In this document: positions 9,888 through 19,489 of the stretch, in pieces
Layout: every line of letters starts with the position of its first letter
Numbering within the stretch: position 1 is the first letter of the stretch
Assembly: GCA_035620895.1 (NCBI GenBank)
Contig: DASPFY010000011.1
Location: 1-64,000, forward strand
DNA from: TA-21 sp035620895
GTDB taxonomy: Archaea > Thermoproteota > Nitrososphaeria > Nitrososphaerales > Nitrososphaeraceae
Length of the DNA stretch: 64,000 bases
Direction of reading: 5' to 3'
Program-made: the position numbers and the translations under genes
The notes under the pieces: model-generated
The model's input: only the letters and a program-made list of their open reading frames with translations
The model's database searches: none
What the model was told of the DNA's origin: nothing

Positions 9888-10660
9888 TTAAAGTAGCCAA
9901 CTTATCATACTACTATGATTCGATCCCTTCATTGGACCATATTTCATTCACGGTCGACAAGGGGGATTTTCTTGGAATAATTGGGCCCAACGGAGCAGGG
10001 AAGACGACTTTATTTCAGTGTATGCTGGGAATAGTGAATGATTTTTCTGGTGAAATCAATCTTTTTGGGTCCGACATTAGACAAAATAAGAAAATGCTTC
10101 AAAGGATTGGTTATGTGCCACAAAAAAAATCTGTAGAACAAGCCTTTCCTGCAACTGTTAGCGAAATTGTCTCACTTGGTATGATAGGAAAGAAAATTAA
10201 CAAAGAATTTATCGACAGTGCAATTGAGTTTGTAGAGCTTGGAGCATATCGAAACAAGAGAATAGGCGAGCTTTCTGAAGGTCAGCAACAGAGAGTCATA
10301 ATTGCGAAAGCATTGGTGAAACAACCTGACTTATTAATATTGGATGAACCTACTACTGGTATCGATTCAGCAGCTCAGGAAAGATTCTATGATCTATTGA
10401 CCAAATTAAATAAAGATAAAGGAATAACCATTGTATGGTCGTCACATGACATGAATGCTGTAGAAAAATTAGCAAGTAAGGTAGCGTGTATTGATAGGAA
10501 ATTATTTTTTCATGGGGAATCAGAAGACTTTTTTGGAAATGAGGAGCGAATGAAATCTTATGTAGAATTTGCTATGCAATCACATATGAATCTTCATTTT
10601 GGTAACGAAAAAAATAGAAGTGACAATCCGGAAAATAAAATTGATGGAAATGGTATTTGA
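9875..10660 (+). CDS. znuC: Metal ABC transporter ATP-binding protein
   Basis: ATPase that energises metal import with the neighbouring binding protein and permease. The 261 residues hold Walker A (GPNGAGKTT, about 37-45), the signature (LSEGQQQR, about 136-143), Walker B (LLILDEPTTGID) and the H-loop (SSHD). Its start overlaps the binding-protein gene by 13 bases, and its last 17 bases overlap the permease start, so the three genes form one translationally coupled operon. It matches the length and layout of ZnuC/MntB-type ATPases. Confidence 0.93.
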   Translation: MQPIIKVANLSYYYDSIPSLDHISFTVDKGDFLGIIGPNGAGKTTLFQCMLGIVNDFSGEINLFGSDIRQNKKMLQRIGYVPQKKSVEQAFPATVSEIVSLGMIGKKINKEFIDSAIEFVELGAYRNKRIGELSEGQQQRVIIAKALVKQPDLLILDEPTTGIDSAAQERFYDLLTKLNKDKGITIVWSSHDMNAVEKLASKVACIDRKLFFHGESEDFFGNEERMKSYVEFAMQSHMNLHFGNEKNRSDNPENKIDGNGI

Positions 10661-11483
10661 TTTAATTCAATATGGATTTATGCAAAGAGCTCTGGTATCT
10701 GCTATTGCAATATCAATTATTTGTTCTATTGTAGGTCTTTTCTTAGTGCTTAAACGACATTCACTATTTGGAGATGCTCTAGCACATGTGGCTTTCAGTG
10801 GCATATCACTAGGACTATTCATTGGAGTATATCCACTATGGACGGCTTATATTGTTGCCATCTTGTCTGCAGTTGGTGTGAATAAATTAAGAGAATCAAC
10901 AAAGATTCCACCCGATTCCTCAATAGCTGTACTTTTAACTTCTGGTCTGGCTATAGGTGTTATACTAATTAGTATTTCCGGAGGATTTACACCCAATTTA
11001 TTTAGTTTGCTATTTGGAAATATTCTTCTTGTGAGCAATGATGACTTGATTATGATTTTGATCACGGCTGCCATAGTTATTCCTGTCATCTATATACTCT
11101 ACAAGAAATTAGTTCTCATAATATTTGATGAGAACCAAGCGAAGGTTAGCGGATTGAATGTCACCTGGATAAATACCTTGTTCATTATTCTTGCAAGCAT
11201 AACCATAATAGCCTCAATAAGACTTGTAGGTGTTTTGCTTATCTCCTCACTGATCGTTATTCCAAATATCACTGCACTGATGCTGGGCAAAGGATTTAAA
11301 AAGACTATGTTTATTTCTTGTGCAATGTCTGTATTTTCAGTTGTATTTGGGATAGTCATATCATATTATTTAAACTTGGTTCCGAGTGGTACGATAGTAT
11401 TAACAATGGTATCGATGTTCTTAATAACTATAATTACAAAAAATATGAAAATTAGATTTAATAAGATTGTAGTTGCCAAATAA
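10644..11483 (+). CDS. znuB: Metal ABC transporter permease
   Basis: Membrane component of the cluster 9 metal importer. The protein is about 280 residues from the ATG at 10644, with some eight hydrophobic segments and the family stretch LFLVLKRHSLFGDALAHVAFSGI near its start (residues about 31-53). An alternative in-frame ATG at 10599 lies deeper inside the ATPase gene and would add 15 charged residues before the first membrane helix; 10644 (or 10650) gives the usual N-terminus. Metal specificity (Zn, Mn, Ni or Fe) cannot be read from the sequence, but the NikR-like neighbour points to nickel. Confidence 0.92.
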   Translation: MEMVFDLIQYGFMQRALVSAIAISIICSIVGLFLVLKRHSLFGDALAHVAFSGISLGLFIGVYPLWTAYIVAILSAVGVNKLRESTKIPPDSSIAVLLTSGLAIGVILISISGGFTPNLFSLLFGNILLVSNDDLIMILITAAIVIPVIYILYKKLVLIIFDENQAKVSGLNVTWINTLFIILASITIIASIRLVGVLLISSLIVIPNITALMLGKGFKKTMFISCAMSVFSVVFGIVISYYLNLVPSGTIVLTMVSMFLITIITKNMKIRFNKIVVAK

Positions 11484-11682
11484 GGAGACCGATCACATTA
11501 CTAATCAATGACACTGAAAATCACAAGTTCCATTTAGAGTCTGATCCAGAAACAAAATAGATTGCTCTAATGTAATATATTAGAATCTTTACTAAATACT
11601 TGAATATAGATTCATAATTCTTTTAAAGTTATTTATTTGAATTGTACTAGAAAGATAATCTATACCGAGCATGAAACAGCTA

Positions 11683-13179
11683 TCATAGTTTTTCCTGATC
11701 AAGTAAGACGATCTTGTGATTATTATTATCGTATTGTGTCCAGGCAATCCATACCTTATTTTCTGTATCAAAAATCAATGGATTAGAATAGACTTCTGCC
11801 TGCCCATTACTTAATACCTTTGTCGTGACAGGAGATTCAGAAGTCTCTCCAATCCATAAAAGTACTGAACTATTATTAGTATCGTCTATCCAAGTAACAT
11901 AGATCTTGTTGTTACTGACCAATAAATATGGAGAAACAGAATTGCCGGAATTGTTGCTTAAATTTATCACATTCCCCGCAAGGTTTTCTGCATCGATTTT
12001 TCTTAACATGACATCAAACATTTTGTTATTATTCAGTGTATCGCTCCAAGTTACGTAAATGTCGTCTCCCAGAAGCTGACCATGTGCAAGTCTGGAAGTC
12101 CCAGAAGTATTGCTAATATTGATTGTTGAATTGAAAGAATTACCATAATCATTACTAACTGTAAGAAATATTTCAGATTCGCCTTTCCCAAATATACTCT
12201 GTTCCCATAAAACATATACTCGCTTACCTTCCAGTGTAGTGAAGACAGTTGGATTGATAGAATTGATTCCCTCTTGGACAGTTACATTCTCATATATGTG
12301 AGGAAATATGGTATTTGAGCTAGCATTAACTGCTGCCCCATTAGATGAAGAATAACCTTCATATCCTCCAAGTGGCAGCATCTTATTGCTTACAATTTTT
12401 GAAGTTGTAAAGGTATTTCCTCCATCCAAACTCCTTGTAAATGATATACTACATATGGGATCGTCATGTTTAGTATCACATTCGGTCCAAGTCATGTATA
12501 ATATTGATCCATTTTGATTTATGGCCATGTGTGGATCTAGCGAGTCATCTATGTCATTACTTAAATTGAGGGTATCATTAAAAGAATCACCCCGATCATT
12601 GCTCTTTCTAAAGAAAATGTCCTTATTTGTGGATGATACATTTTCATTAGCAGCCCACATTACGAATACTTTTTTCCCTACCGAAGAGAGATCATGAAGG
12701 TGTACGTTACCAGTTGTGTTACTCAGGTCAGTTACGTTATCAAATTTGTTCCCGTTATTTTCACTCTTTGTGAAAAGCAATTTCCACTTATCGGGTTGTT
12801 TATCCTCCCATGTGATGTATACATTATCTTCACTGTTTCTTAATTTTATTATGTTTGAAATTCCAGAGGAATTGCTTATGTCCAATATACTAGTGAATAA
12901 CTCTGCGTTCTTATCGATTTTTTTAAACATTACATCACTATTTTGCTGATTTAGATTGCTAATCCAGGCAGCATAAATACCATTATTTGAAACTGAGAAT
13001 TGCGGATTTATTGAATCAAATGTAGCGTTGCTTAATATTAAAGTAGAATTCACAGGTGCGAATGGTTCTGAATAAGTTACAGGTCCAATGAAAATTATTA
13101 CAATCATGAAGGTGGTAAAAATCAAACCATACATTAACAAATTTCGCATGTAAAAATAATTTCTGGTAAGAATATTCAA
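11683..13179 (-). CDS. Surface-anchored sialidase-like beta-propeller protein
   Basis: A 498-residue protein with one N-terminal membrane helix (about residues 12-33) that acts as anchor or signal, then a repeated domain outside the cell. At least six repeats of about 50-60 residues carry the pattern (N)LSNxxGxSxxPxxxxxxNxIYxxWxD together with SNDxGxSFNxTxNxSN, as in BNR/sialidase-type propellers. The many N-x-S/T sites suggest N-glycosylation. No catalytic residues of true sialidases were identified, so a binding or structural role at the cell surface is more likely. Such propellers are common in soil thaumarchaea. Monocistronic, with AT-rich gaps on both sides. Confidence 0.75.
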   Translation of the reverse strand: MNILTRNYFYMRNLLMYGLIFTTFMIVIIFIGPVTYSEPFAPVNSTLILSNATFDSINPQFSVSNNGIYAAWISNLNQQNSDVMFKKIDKNAELFTSILDISNSSGISNIIKLRNSEDNVYITWEDKQPDKWKLLFTKSENNGNKFDNVTDLSNTTGNVHLHDLSSVGKKVFVMWAANENVSSTNKDIFFRKSNDRGDSFNDTLNLSNDIDDSLDPHMAINQNGSILYMTWTECDTKHDDPICSISFTRSLDGGNTFTTSKIVSNKMLPLGGYEGYSSSNGAAVNASSNTIFPHIYENVTVQEGINSINPTVFTTLEGKRVYVLWEQSIFGKGESEIFLTVSNDYGNSFNSTINISNTSGTSRLAHGQLLGDDIYVTWSDTLNNNKMFDVMLRKIDAENLAGNVINLSNNSGNSVSPYLLVSNNKIYVTWIDDTNNSSVLLWIGETSESPVTTKVLSNGQAEVYSNPLIFDTENKVWIAWTQYDNNNHKIVLLDQEKL

Positions 13180-13315
13180 ATCAGATCCAAATGATCAACT
13201 GTCATTCGGTCACTGATCCTAATTTCATGAAATGGGTCAGATCGTCGCGAGATCTTCATAGATTTTTCCTCAGATTTGAGCAGCAACAAAAGTTCACCTC
13301 ATCCCCTCTATATAT

Positions 13316-13651
13316 TTAGCTAGGATTGTTTTTAATGTTTCTAATGCCTAATCTAGAAACGTTCTTTCTCAACTTCTTAAGTGTACCCGAAAGACTGACC
13401 GCGGTAACGGCAGGTTGAGTCAAGGTTAACGAGACCAAAAAATAGTCAAGGTATTTGAGCTTACATCCTACTATCATTATGTTTTCAAATTCCGAATCAT
13501 AGAGTTTCAACATGGCCAACTCTGATTGAAAGATTCCAAAGAGTTCCCTAAATCGGATAACTATCTTTTCATGTATCTGGAAAGGTCGGTATAAACCGTT
13601 CTCATCATACATAATTGCCACATATCTTCTTTTTTCTTTATGATTTAACAT
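13316..13651 (-). CDS. rnp2: RNase P protein component 2 (Pop5/Rpp14 family)
   Basis: Protein subunit of archaeal RNase P, the ribozyme that trims tRNA 5' ends; it pairs with Rnp3. The 111 residues from the ATG at 13651 begin with the family pattern (KEKRRYVAIMY) and contain the ferredoxin-like core ending in GCKLKYLDYFLVSLTL. A longer in-frame start at 13678 would overlap the end of rnp3 by 41 bases; 13651 overlaps by 14 and gives the usual N-terminus. It is the last gene of the eS1/COG1325/rnp3/rnp2 operon. Confidence 0.88.
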   Translation of the reverse strand: MLNHKEKRRYVAIMYDENGLYRPFQIHEKIVIRFRELFGIFQSELAMLKLYDSEFENIMIVGCKLKYLDYFLVSLTLTQPAVTAVSLSGTLKKLRKNVSRLGIRNIKNNPS

Positions 13652-14186
13652 GATACCATCTTGCCTTACTTTTTGCATAAAGCCACTCAGATATTTCCTT
13701 CCAATAAATTCTTGGAGATATTCCTATGACGTTCAAGATTGAGTCAAATGATCTAGCAGAAATCATTTCGTTGACTGAAGTTGCACCACTGGCCAATATG
13801 AATTGACAATTATTTGATTGACAGAATTCGTAGATGAATTTTACCTCCTTTAACCATCTTCCAGCCATTACAGCTTCGAGTTTTCTTGCGGATGCAATTG
13901 AGATTTCTATCCCAAGGCCGCTTTTGACTTTACGTTTAATTGTATCCTTCCTTTGAAAGGGATCGATAATGAATAGATCAGTTTTACTATCGAGTGTGCG
14001 AATGTTATCTGAAACTATCAGGTAGGGAAAATAATCTGAAATAGGATATTTTTTATCCATTCTAAGTATCACGTCTTCTTGTGGTATCATATTCGTTGAA
14101 TAGTCAGAATCAACACCTATCATGTCTAGACCCAATAACTTGGATATAGTAATAGCTCTGTTAATGTCTGAAACATGAATTCTCAT
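13638..14186 (-). CDS. rnp3: RNase P protein component 3 (Rpp30 family)
   Basis: TIM-barrel-like subunit of RNase P. The 182 residues fit the short archaeal Rpp30 form, with MIGVDSDYS after strand two, a central KVKSGLGIEISIASARKL segment and the late QFILASGATSVNEMISARSFDSIL region that family members share. It starts two bases after the COG1325 gene and overlaps rnp2, matching the archaeal habit of encoding the two RNase P proteins together with exosome-related genes. Confidence 0.9.
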   Translation of the reverse strand: MRIHVSDINRAITISKLLGLDMIGVDSDYSTNMIPQEDVILRMDKKYPISDYFPYLIVSDNIRTLDSKTDLFIIDPFQRKDTIKRKVKSGLGIEISIASARKLEAVMAGRWLKEVKFIYEFCQSNNCQFILASGATSVNEMISARSFDSILNVIGISPRIYWKEISEWLYAKSKARWYHVKS

Positions 14187-14188
14187 AT

Positions 14189-14617
14189 CTATTTTTTTGT
14201 AAATAAATTCATCACATGATCCTTGAATTTATTATTTTGGTTAAACTCTTTTATCGGTTTGAATCTGATTCTGATTGAATCATGTTCAGATAAGGATACT
14301 ACTCCCTTACACATAGATTGTTTATCCAACCTAATGTAAAAATTGTCCTTTTCATCAAAGGAGTCAGATATTGAATTCAAAAGATAATTTTTTTCACTTA
14401 TTTTCAAATTCGAAATGATCCTCTCTAACAAGGCATGTGACTCTTTGTGATCACAATCCACCTTAATAATCGATATTTCATTTCCCCAGTGACCTTTTGC
14501 CGGTGAGACCAAAAATTTTTCCATTGGAATAGAAAGCACGTCATTCATTCTTTGGAGTATTTTTGGAATATCCTCTGTAGCATGCGCTACAACATGGATG
14601 GATGTATTAACTGTCAA
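14189..14617 (-). CDS. Exosome-associated RNA-binding protein (COG1325/DUF54 family)
   Basis: A 142-residue protein of the archaeal family predicted to work with the RNA exosome. Its N-terminal half reads SIHVVAHATEDIPKILQRM, and it keeps the family segments GHWGNEI and FYIRLDKQ followed by a basic RIRFKPI stretch. The fold is a predicted ferredoxin-like RNA-binding domain. It lies between eS1 and rnp3, the same context as in many archaea, which supports the assignment and a role in RNA processing or decay. The biochemical role remains unproven. Confidence 0.82.
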   Translation of the reverse strand: MTVNTSIHVVAHATEDIPKILQRMNDVLSIPMEKFLVSPAKGHWGNEISIIKVDCDHKESHALLERIISNLKISEKNYLLNSISDSFDEKDNFYIRLDKQSMCKGVVSLSEHDSIRIRFKPIKEFNQNNKFKDHVMNLFTKK

Positions 14618-14669
14618 ACTTGAATTATTTCACTAAAAGTTACCGGAACAAAGCTCAATTGTAATAGGT

Positions 14670-15359
14670 CTAGGCAGCCTTTTCTATATCTATGGGTTGT
14701 TCTTCGCTATTTTCGGTTTTATTTTCAGTATCAACTGTTTCAACAGGTGATTTATGTGACGACACAAGTTTAGTCTTCTTAATACCTATGTGTCGTAACG
14801 ATGAAATTTTCCTTCCTTTTTCCAAAATTTCCCTATTAAATTCACTATTATCATCAGTAACTTGTTTAATGAAAGTATTGAGATCCCATTGTGGTATTTT
14901 TTCAGATAATAGCTGATGTATCACTCTTCTTAATTCATGTTTCTTTGAAGAATTAATTCTCCGCTGGCTGAATGCAATAATTTCAACCCTAAATTCATCA
15001 CCATCTTTTGTAGTGTAATTGTGTATATGAGTAATCATTGAGCTGCCTCTCCTGACAAGGCTCCTTAAGAACTCCTTTCCGTATTCATGTCCCTTGAAAA
15101 TTGTACTGGCTACACCTTCGTTTACCTTTTCGATTTCTACAAATACTTTGGTCTTATGATCGGCTGGGTCTTGTTTCTTTATATCAAATAATGTATTCTC
15201 TACGACGCGTCCAATTGCTGTATTGGGATCTGTGATGGGAAGATAATTAATGTGATGCCCCCCAAAATCTCCAAAAGAATCTGGTGAATCGAGGATAAGC
15301 CACTGTTTGTCTCTCCATTTATCCCTAACTCTCCCGCCTCTTCTTGCACCTTTAGCCAT
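14670..15359 (-). CDS. rps3ae: Ribosomal protein eS1 (S3Ae)
   Basis: Small-subunit ribosomal protein found in archaea and eukaryotes. From the ATG at 15359 it has 229 residues, beginning MAKGARRGG and continuing with family segments KWRDKQWL, GRVVENTLFDI and TTKDGDEFRVEIIAF, and a basic C-terminal half. An in-frame ATG at 15380 would add seven residues not typical of the family. It leads an operon with the exosome-associated protein and two RNase P subunits, linking ribosome and RNA-processing genes. Confidence 0.94.
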   Translation of the reverse strand: MAKGARRGGRVRDKWRDKQWLILDSPDSFGDFGGHHINYLPITDPNTAIGRVVENTLFDIKKQDPADHKTKVFVEIEKVNEGVASTIFKGHEYGKEFLRSLVRRGSSMITHIHNYTTKDGDEFRVEIIAFSQRRINSSKKHELRRVIHQLLSEKIPQWDLNTFIKQVTDDNSEFNREILEKGRKISSLRHIGIKKTKLVSSHKSPVETVDTENKTENSEEQPIDIEKAA

Positions 15360-15445
15360 AAAAAAATCGCCCACGACCAAAATATAAGTTGTGCGTTAAT
15401 AATGCCTAAAAGTGTTATTTCATTATGGATTGATAAAAAAAAATT

Positions 15446-15622
15446 TTAATCTGACATTGGTTTCCCGTCAGATGAATACTTTACCTTTTTACTTTCAGAT
15501 GATGCAACAGGCGCAGCACGATGTCGGTATCTTTTGCCTCTTGACAAGCCCAAGATGATTACTAAACCTATGAAAGTCGCCGTAGTTATTGCATACATCA
15601 ACATGCTATCTGCCATTAACAT
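15446..15622 (-). CDS. Small single-pass membrane protein
   Basis: A 58-codon frame starting with ATG at 15622 (or 15616). Residues about 9-26 form one membrane helix (MYAITTATFIGLVIILGL), followed by a basic stretch (SRGKRYRHR) and a short polar tail ending at the TAA at 15446-15448. The positive-inside rule puts the tail in the cytoplasm. A TATA-like TTTAAAAATATTTA at 15641-15654 lies about 25 bases before the start. I do not recognise a named family; the promoter and clean topology make it a probable gene. Confidence 0.6.
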   Translation of the reverse strand: MLMADSMLMYAITTATFIGLVIILGLSRGKRYRHRAAPVASSESKKVKYSSDGKPMSD

Positions 15623-16051
15623 TGCCTTCTCAGAGCTTGTTTAAAAATATTTATGGTTGCAGTCGATTAGTTTTTTGAAATTCCATTACGAAATATAAAA
15701 ATTTGTTGAAATTATTTCTAATTAAATATAAAAATGGATCAAAATGCCTCTGAGAAATTATTAGATATGCCTTTGATTTACCAGAAACCATTGTAAAGGT
15801 ACTGACACATATTAGCTAGACTCGTTTCTATCGATAAATTACCTATCATGTTAAATTGATAGTTAAGATAATGGTTATTAGAAAAAAACTAACGATGCTG
15901 TGATCCGATATTCCAAGAGGGTAATTGTTCGCATTATTGTTTATTTATTTCTACTAGTAACGAAAAAAAGCAATACTACGAGAGGCATCATCGATGAATT
16001 ATAATCGTTCTCTGTTATGTACATTGATTTTACCTTCACATTTCATGATAA
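15623..16051. other. Intergenic stretch without a recognised gene
   Basis: About 430 AT-rich bases. Apart from the promoter of the small membrane protein at its left end, only short frames of about 20 codons were seen. TGATGA-like and CTGA-like words occur near 15900-16000 but do not assemble into a convincing C/D box RNA. Confidence 0.5.
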
Positions 16052-17131
16052 TTACTTTGGACTGACTAGAATTTTATTAATTCTTCTCTTTTCCCATACT
16101 AGCAAGTAAATTATACCAATTACCAAAAGTATCTCGAGTGACTTGGCCATGATTCCTGCGATATCAACAGTTTCTGCCTTATTGTCTGGTGACAATGGGG
16201 GCGCCACGACTACCGAGTATGCATACAGTCCTATGAGAACGGAGGTTCCGATAAATCCAAAGAGATTCAAGGCGACTCGTTTCTTATATTGACTTAGAAT
16301 AAAATTTCTGTTGTTACCAGAGTACATTTCAGTAGTAAAATTCATCAAAATATACAAAATCCCATATGCGACCTGAGCTCCTGCTGCAGCCATTAAGAAA
16401 ACTGAATAATAGATTTGTTGGGAACCATGTTCGGGAAAAATTGCCAGGTGAACCAGGCCTCCTGCAATTGCAAGTAGCATGATGATGTACTTTAGAGTTT
16501 CTTTTTCTGGTACCGCGCCAGTAACTGAGATTTTCCTTCTTCTCTTCAAATATGCTCTACCTAAGATTAAACCTAGAACTGTGATGGGGGTCAAGATAGA
16601 AATGACCAGCAGCGAATTTCTAACCAGACCCCACGAATCCGAGATAGTAACATTGAATATCACACGTTGGCAATTACAATCCGCTATACTAGACAGAATA
16701 GATCTTGGGGCATCTAATTGATTGTGATTCACCATTTTGTCATCGTTTGCTACACTAAGTACTATTTCATATGAACCAGAATATGGGAACACATAGTATA
16801 GATTAAAATCTCCAATATCTCGCACAGTCCAAGGGAAGCCCTTTACTCTTTCACCTGTGCTCTCTTGATATACCTCAACCATTGTCTCAATATCATAAAC
16901 ATCATTTCCATCAAAATCTTGTACGCTGAATGTTATCTGTGTTGGTTCGTCAGGTGCCGCGTATTCCGGATCTAACGCCATATAGGGATAATACTTTCCC
17001 ATGCCATCCCTATTTGATCCCCCATTATAATGAGGAGTATGAGAAAGATGCGCAAATGATACAAAGTTAGGAATAAAAGTTGATACTAATATGAAAATTA
17101 AGATTGAAATCAAAACATAATGGATTTTCAT
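16052..17131 (-). CDS. Exported multi-pass membrane protein with an extracellular Ig-like domain
   Basis: A 359-residue protein starting at ATG 17131. It has a signal peptide (residues 5-27), an outside domain (about 28-170) containing a beta-rich core (ITFSVQDFDGNDVYDIETMVEVYQ, then GSYEIVLSVAND) and a CxC pair, then about five membrane helices (173-193, 214-232, 240-262, 288-310, 328-345). The outside part resembles FixH/CopC-like sandwich domains in layout, but I do not assign a family. The histidines in HLSHTPH after the signal peptide could bind metal. Function unknown. Confidence 0.7.
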   Translation of the reverse strand: MKIHYVLISILIFILVSTFIPNFVSFAHLSHTPHYNGGSNRDGMGKYYPYMALDPEYAAPDEPTQITFSVQDFDGNDVYDIETMVEVYQESTGERVKGFPWTVRDIGDFNLYYVFPYSGSYEIVLSVANDDKMVNHNQLDAPRSILSSIADCNCQRVIFNVTISDSWGLVRNSLLVISILTPITVLGLILGRAYLKRRRKISVTGAVPEKETLKYIIMLLAIAGGLVHLAIFPEHGSQQIYYSVFLMAAAGAQVAYGILYILMNFTTEMYSGNNRNFILSQYKKRVALNLFGFIGTSVLIGLYAYSVVVAPPLSPDNKAETVDIAGIMAKSLEILLVIGIIYLLVWEKRRINKILVSPK

Positions 17132-17327
17132 ATTATTGATGTGAGATCTAGAGTAATGGTTTCATATAAGTCGTGCATGCAGTTAAGTTCTTTCAGAATC
17201 AACACAATTTGTACCGTATTAATGTCTGTAATTAAGGATGACTATACACATGGTGAATTTGTCTCTCATATTGAAGATGGATTAAGAAAAATTTATTTCA
17301 GCAATCAATTAACTCCTTTCTCTATAT

Positions 17328-19262
17328 TTGGGTAAATTGGTAAGCGCAGACGAATATTTGAATAATTTTCCTCACGGTACATTTAGAAATAATCAAGATA
17401 ATGTAATTAAGCAGATTTGTGAAGCCTTCAATTCTGGTTATAAATGCATTATTTTGGAAGCACCAACAGGGTTTGGCAAGAGTGCGATTGCAATAACTAT
17501 AGCACGAACTCTTCGGTCCAGCTACATATGTACTGCGACTAAGGATCTTCAAACTCAATACTCTCATGATTATAAGTTTCTAAAAGTTGCTAAAGGAAAA
17601 AGCAATTTTCAGTGTAGAGTAAAGGAAGACTTTATCGACGCAGGAAAATATCTTTGTGCTTCCTGTAATTCAAGAAGTGAAATTGAGTGTAAACATACCT
17701 CTTGTGATTACGGGCCATGTTTATCTGATGAATCAATGGAAGGATCTGGATGCAAATACAGAACTTTCATAAATGATTACAAGATAGATAACAAAGGAAA
17801 GGAAAACGAAAGAATTTTCATAAGTAGAGATAAATTAGAAAATTATAAAAATGAATATTCAGATTGGATTCATTTAAAAAATTTTGATTCTCCTAGTGAA
17901 TGGAATCCGTGTTACTATTTTGACCAATTATTTCAGGCTTTAAAGGCGAGTCATTCAATTTTCAATTACTCTATTTTTTTATCGTTACTAGCGAACAAGA
18001 ATATGATGCAACAACGAGAATTGCTTGTCTTGGATGAAGCACACCTGCTCGAAACTGAAATCGTAAAATTTAGAGGACTTTCTATATCAAAGAAACGCTG
18101 GCGGAGATATATTCATGACTTTAAGATGATCGATTATGGATATGATATACATGGTTGGCTAGAATTTTTGATTGATTTGGAGAAGACTATGCTAGTTTTA
18201 ATAGGATATGACTCTTTAGTACACTCACTGGTAAAGGAACGGAAAATAAAATATGGATATGACTCTACGAGCTATACTAAAGCCAAAAGCAGAAGAATAG
18301 TGAGTGCGTCAGAACTGTTTGAAGATGATGCTAGTCTTGAATTAAATATTAAATCTGAGAATGGAAATAACATGCGTATTGATAAAGAGTTATTAATTGA
18401 TATTGTTCAAGATATCGAAAAGCTTACAAGAACTATAAATAATATTCTTTCAAGCCCTAAAAACTGGATAGTCTCAGAAGTGTACAAGGAAAACTACGAA
18501 GTCACCCGGGTAGAATTCAAACCGTTGGATCCATCTAAATATATTAAAGCAATTGTAGAAAAATGTCCAAAAACCCTGATAATGAGCGCAACTATTTTGA
18601 ATCATAAAACCTTTGAAAAAAACATAGGTCTTGATTCAGAAGATAAAAATACTAAATTTATACAAATTCAATCAGACTTTCCAATTGAGAATAGACCAAT
18701 TTTTCCCCTTAGCGTAGAATATCTTAATTTTAGTAATTTACAGCAGATGGACGTAAAGTCAAAGATATCGAGGGCAATTGACAATATAATGCATATTCAT
18801 AGTAACGATAAGGGAATAATCCATACAAGCTCATATGAGCAACTTAATTTTATCAAGGAAAATCTTTCAAAAATGAATTCAAGGAGATTACTCTTGACTG
18901 ATCCCGAAATTGAAAGGGATGAGGTAATAAAGGAACATGCAGAAAGCACGAAACCAACAGTTCTCATTTCTCCATCACTTCATACTGGACTTGACTTGAA
19001 AGATCACTTGTCACGATTTCAAATAATTACCAAAGTACCTTATCCTAACGTGGCTGACAAATGGACTTCAGAGAAGAGGAAAATTAATAAGGAATGGTAT
19101 TATTGGCAGACAGCTCTGAGATTAGTTCAAGCATACGGTAGATCTGTAAGATCTAAGGACGATTGGGCAAAAACGTATGTTTTAGATTCTGCATTCAGCT
19201 ATTTTGTCAAGGTAAATAACAATATACTTCCAAAATGGTTCCTGTCTGCAATACGAAACTAG
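17328..19262 (+). CDS. XPD/DinG-type superfamily 2 DNA helicase
   Basis: Predicted 5'-3' DNA helicase of the Rad3/XPD/DinG group, used in repair. Over 644 residues it shows Walker A (APTGFGKSA, about 45-53), an iron-sulphur-type cysteine cluster (C96, C110, C113, C121, C126, C131, C142), a DEAH box (LDEAHLLE, about 235-242), SATI in the second half, and a motif VI (LRLVQAYGRSVRSKDD). More cysteines than the usual four suggests either an extra metal site or variation in which ones bind the cluster. The start is TTG at 17328 or 17337. It stands alone on its strand. Whether it is the XPD orthologue or a DinG relative is not settled here. Confidence 0.87.
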   Translation: MGKLVSADEYLNNFPHGTFRNNQDNVIKQICEAFNSGYKCIILEAPTGFGKSAIAITIARTLRSSYICTATKDLQTQYSHDYKFLKVAKGKSNFQCRVKEDFIDAGKYLCASCNSRSEIECKHTSCDYGPCLSDESMEGSGCKYRTFINDYKIDNKGKENERIFISRDKLENYKNEYSDWIHLKNFDSPSEWNPCYYFDQLFQALKASHSIFNYSIFLSLLANKNMMQQRELLVLDEAHLLETEIVKFRGLSISKKRWRRYIHDFKMIDYGYDIHGWLEFLIDLEKTMLVLIGYDSLVHSLVKERKIKYGYDSTSYTKAKSRRIVSASELFEDDASLELNIKSENGNNMRIDKELLIDIVQDIEKLTRTINNILSSPKNWIVSEVYKENYEVTRVEFKPLDPSKYIKAIVEKCPKTLIMSATILNHKTFEKNIGLDSEDKNTKFIQIQSDFPIENRPIFPLSVEYLNFSNLQQMDVKSKISRAIDNIMHIHSNDKGIIHTSSYEQLNFIKENLSKMNSRRLLLTDPEIERDEVIKEHAESTKPTVLISPSLHTGLDLKDHLSRFQIITKVPYPNVADKWTSEKRKINKEWYYWQTALRLVQAYGRSVRSKDDWAKTYVLDSAFSYFVKVNNNILPKWFLSAIRN

Positions 19263-19489
19263 CACAAGATTGTCGAATTTGGCTACGTAGATGTCAATTA
19301 GCTTCTACTAACAATACTTGTACTCTATAAGATATTGATTTTATTGGTTTTTTAGTACTTTTCTGTTCCTCATATGAGGTGGCACATGAATCTCAAATTT
19401 GGATTTTATTATTTATTAAGATGTGATACTATACTATAGATAATCAATTTCAGGTATCAGAACGATTGATGGAAGGTTGTTAGTTTTTA

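Noticed and set aside
15890..16000. TGATGA-like and CTGA-like words suggestive of a C/D box RNA
   Set aside because: Boxes are not at the right spacing and no terminal stem was found.
17120..17335. A 71-codon plus-strand frame before the helicase gene
   Set aside because: Composition is unremarkable, it overlaps the start of the helicase and the start of the divergent membrane protein gene, and no domain or promoter supports it.
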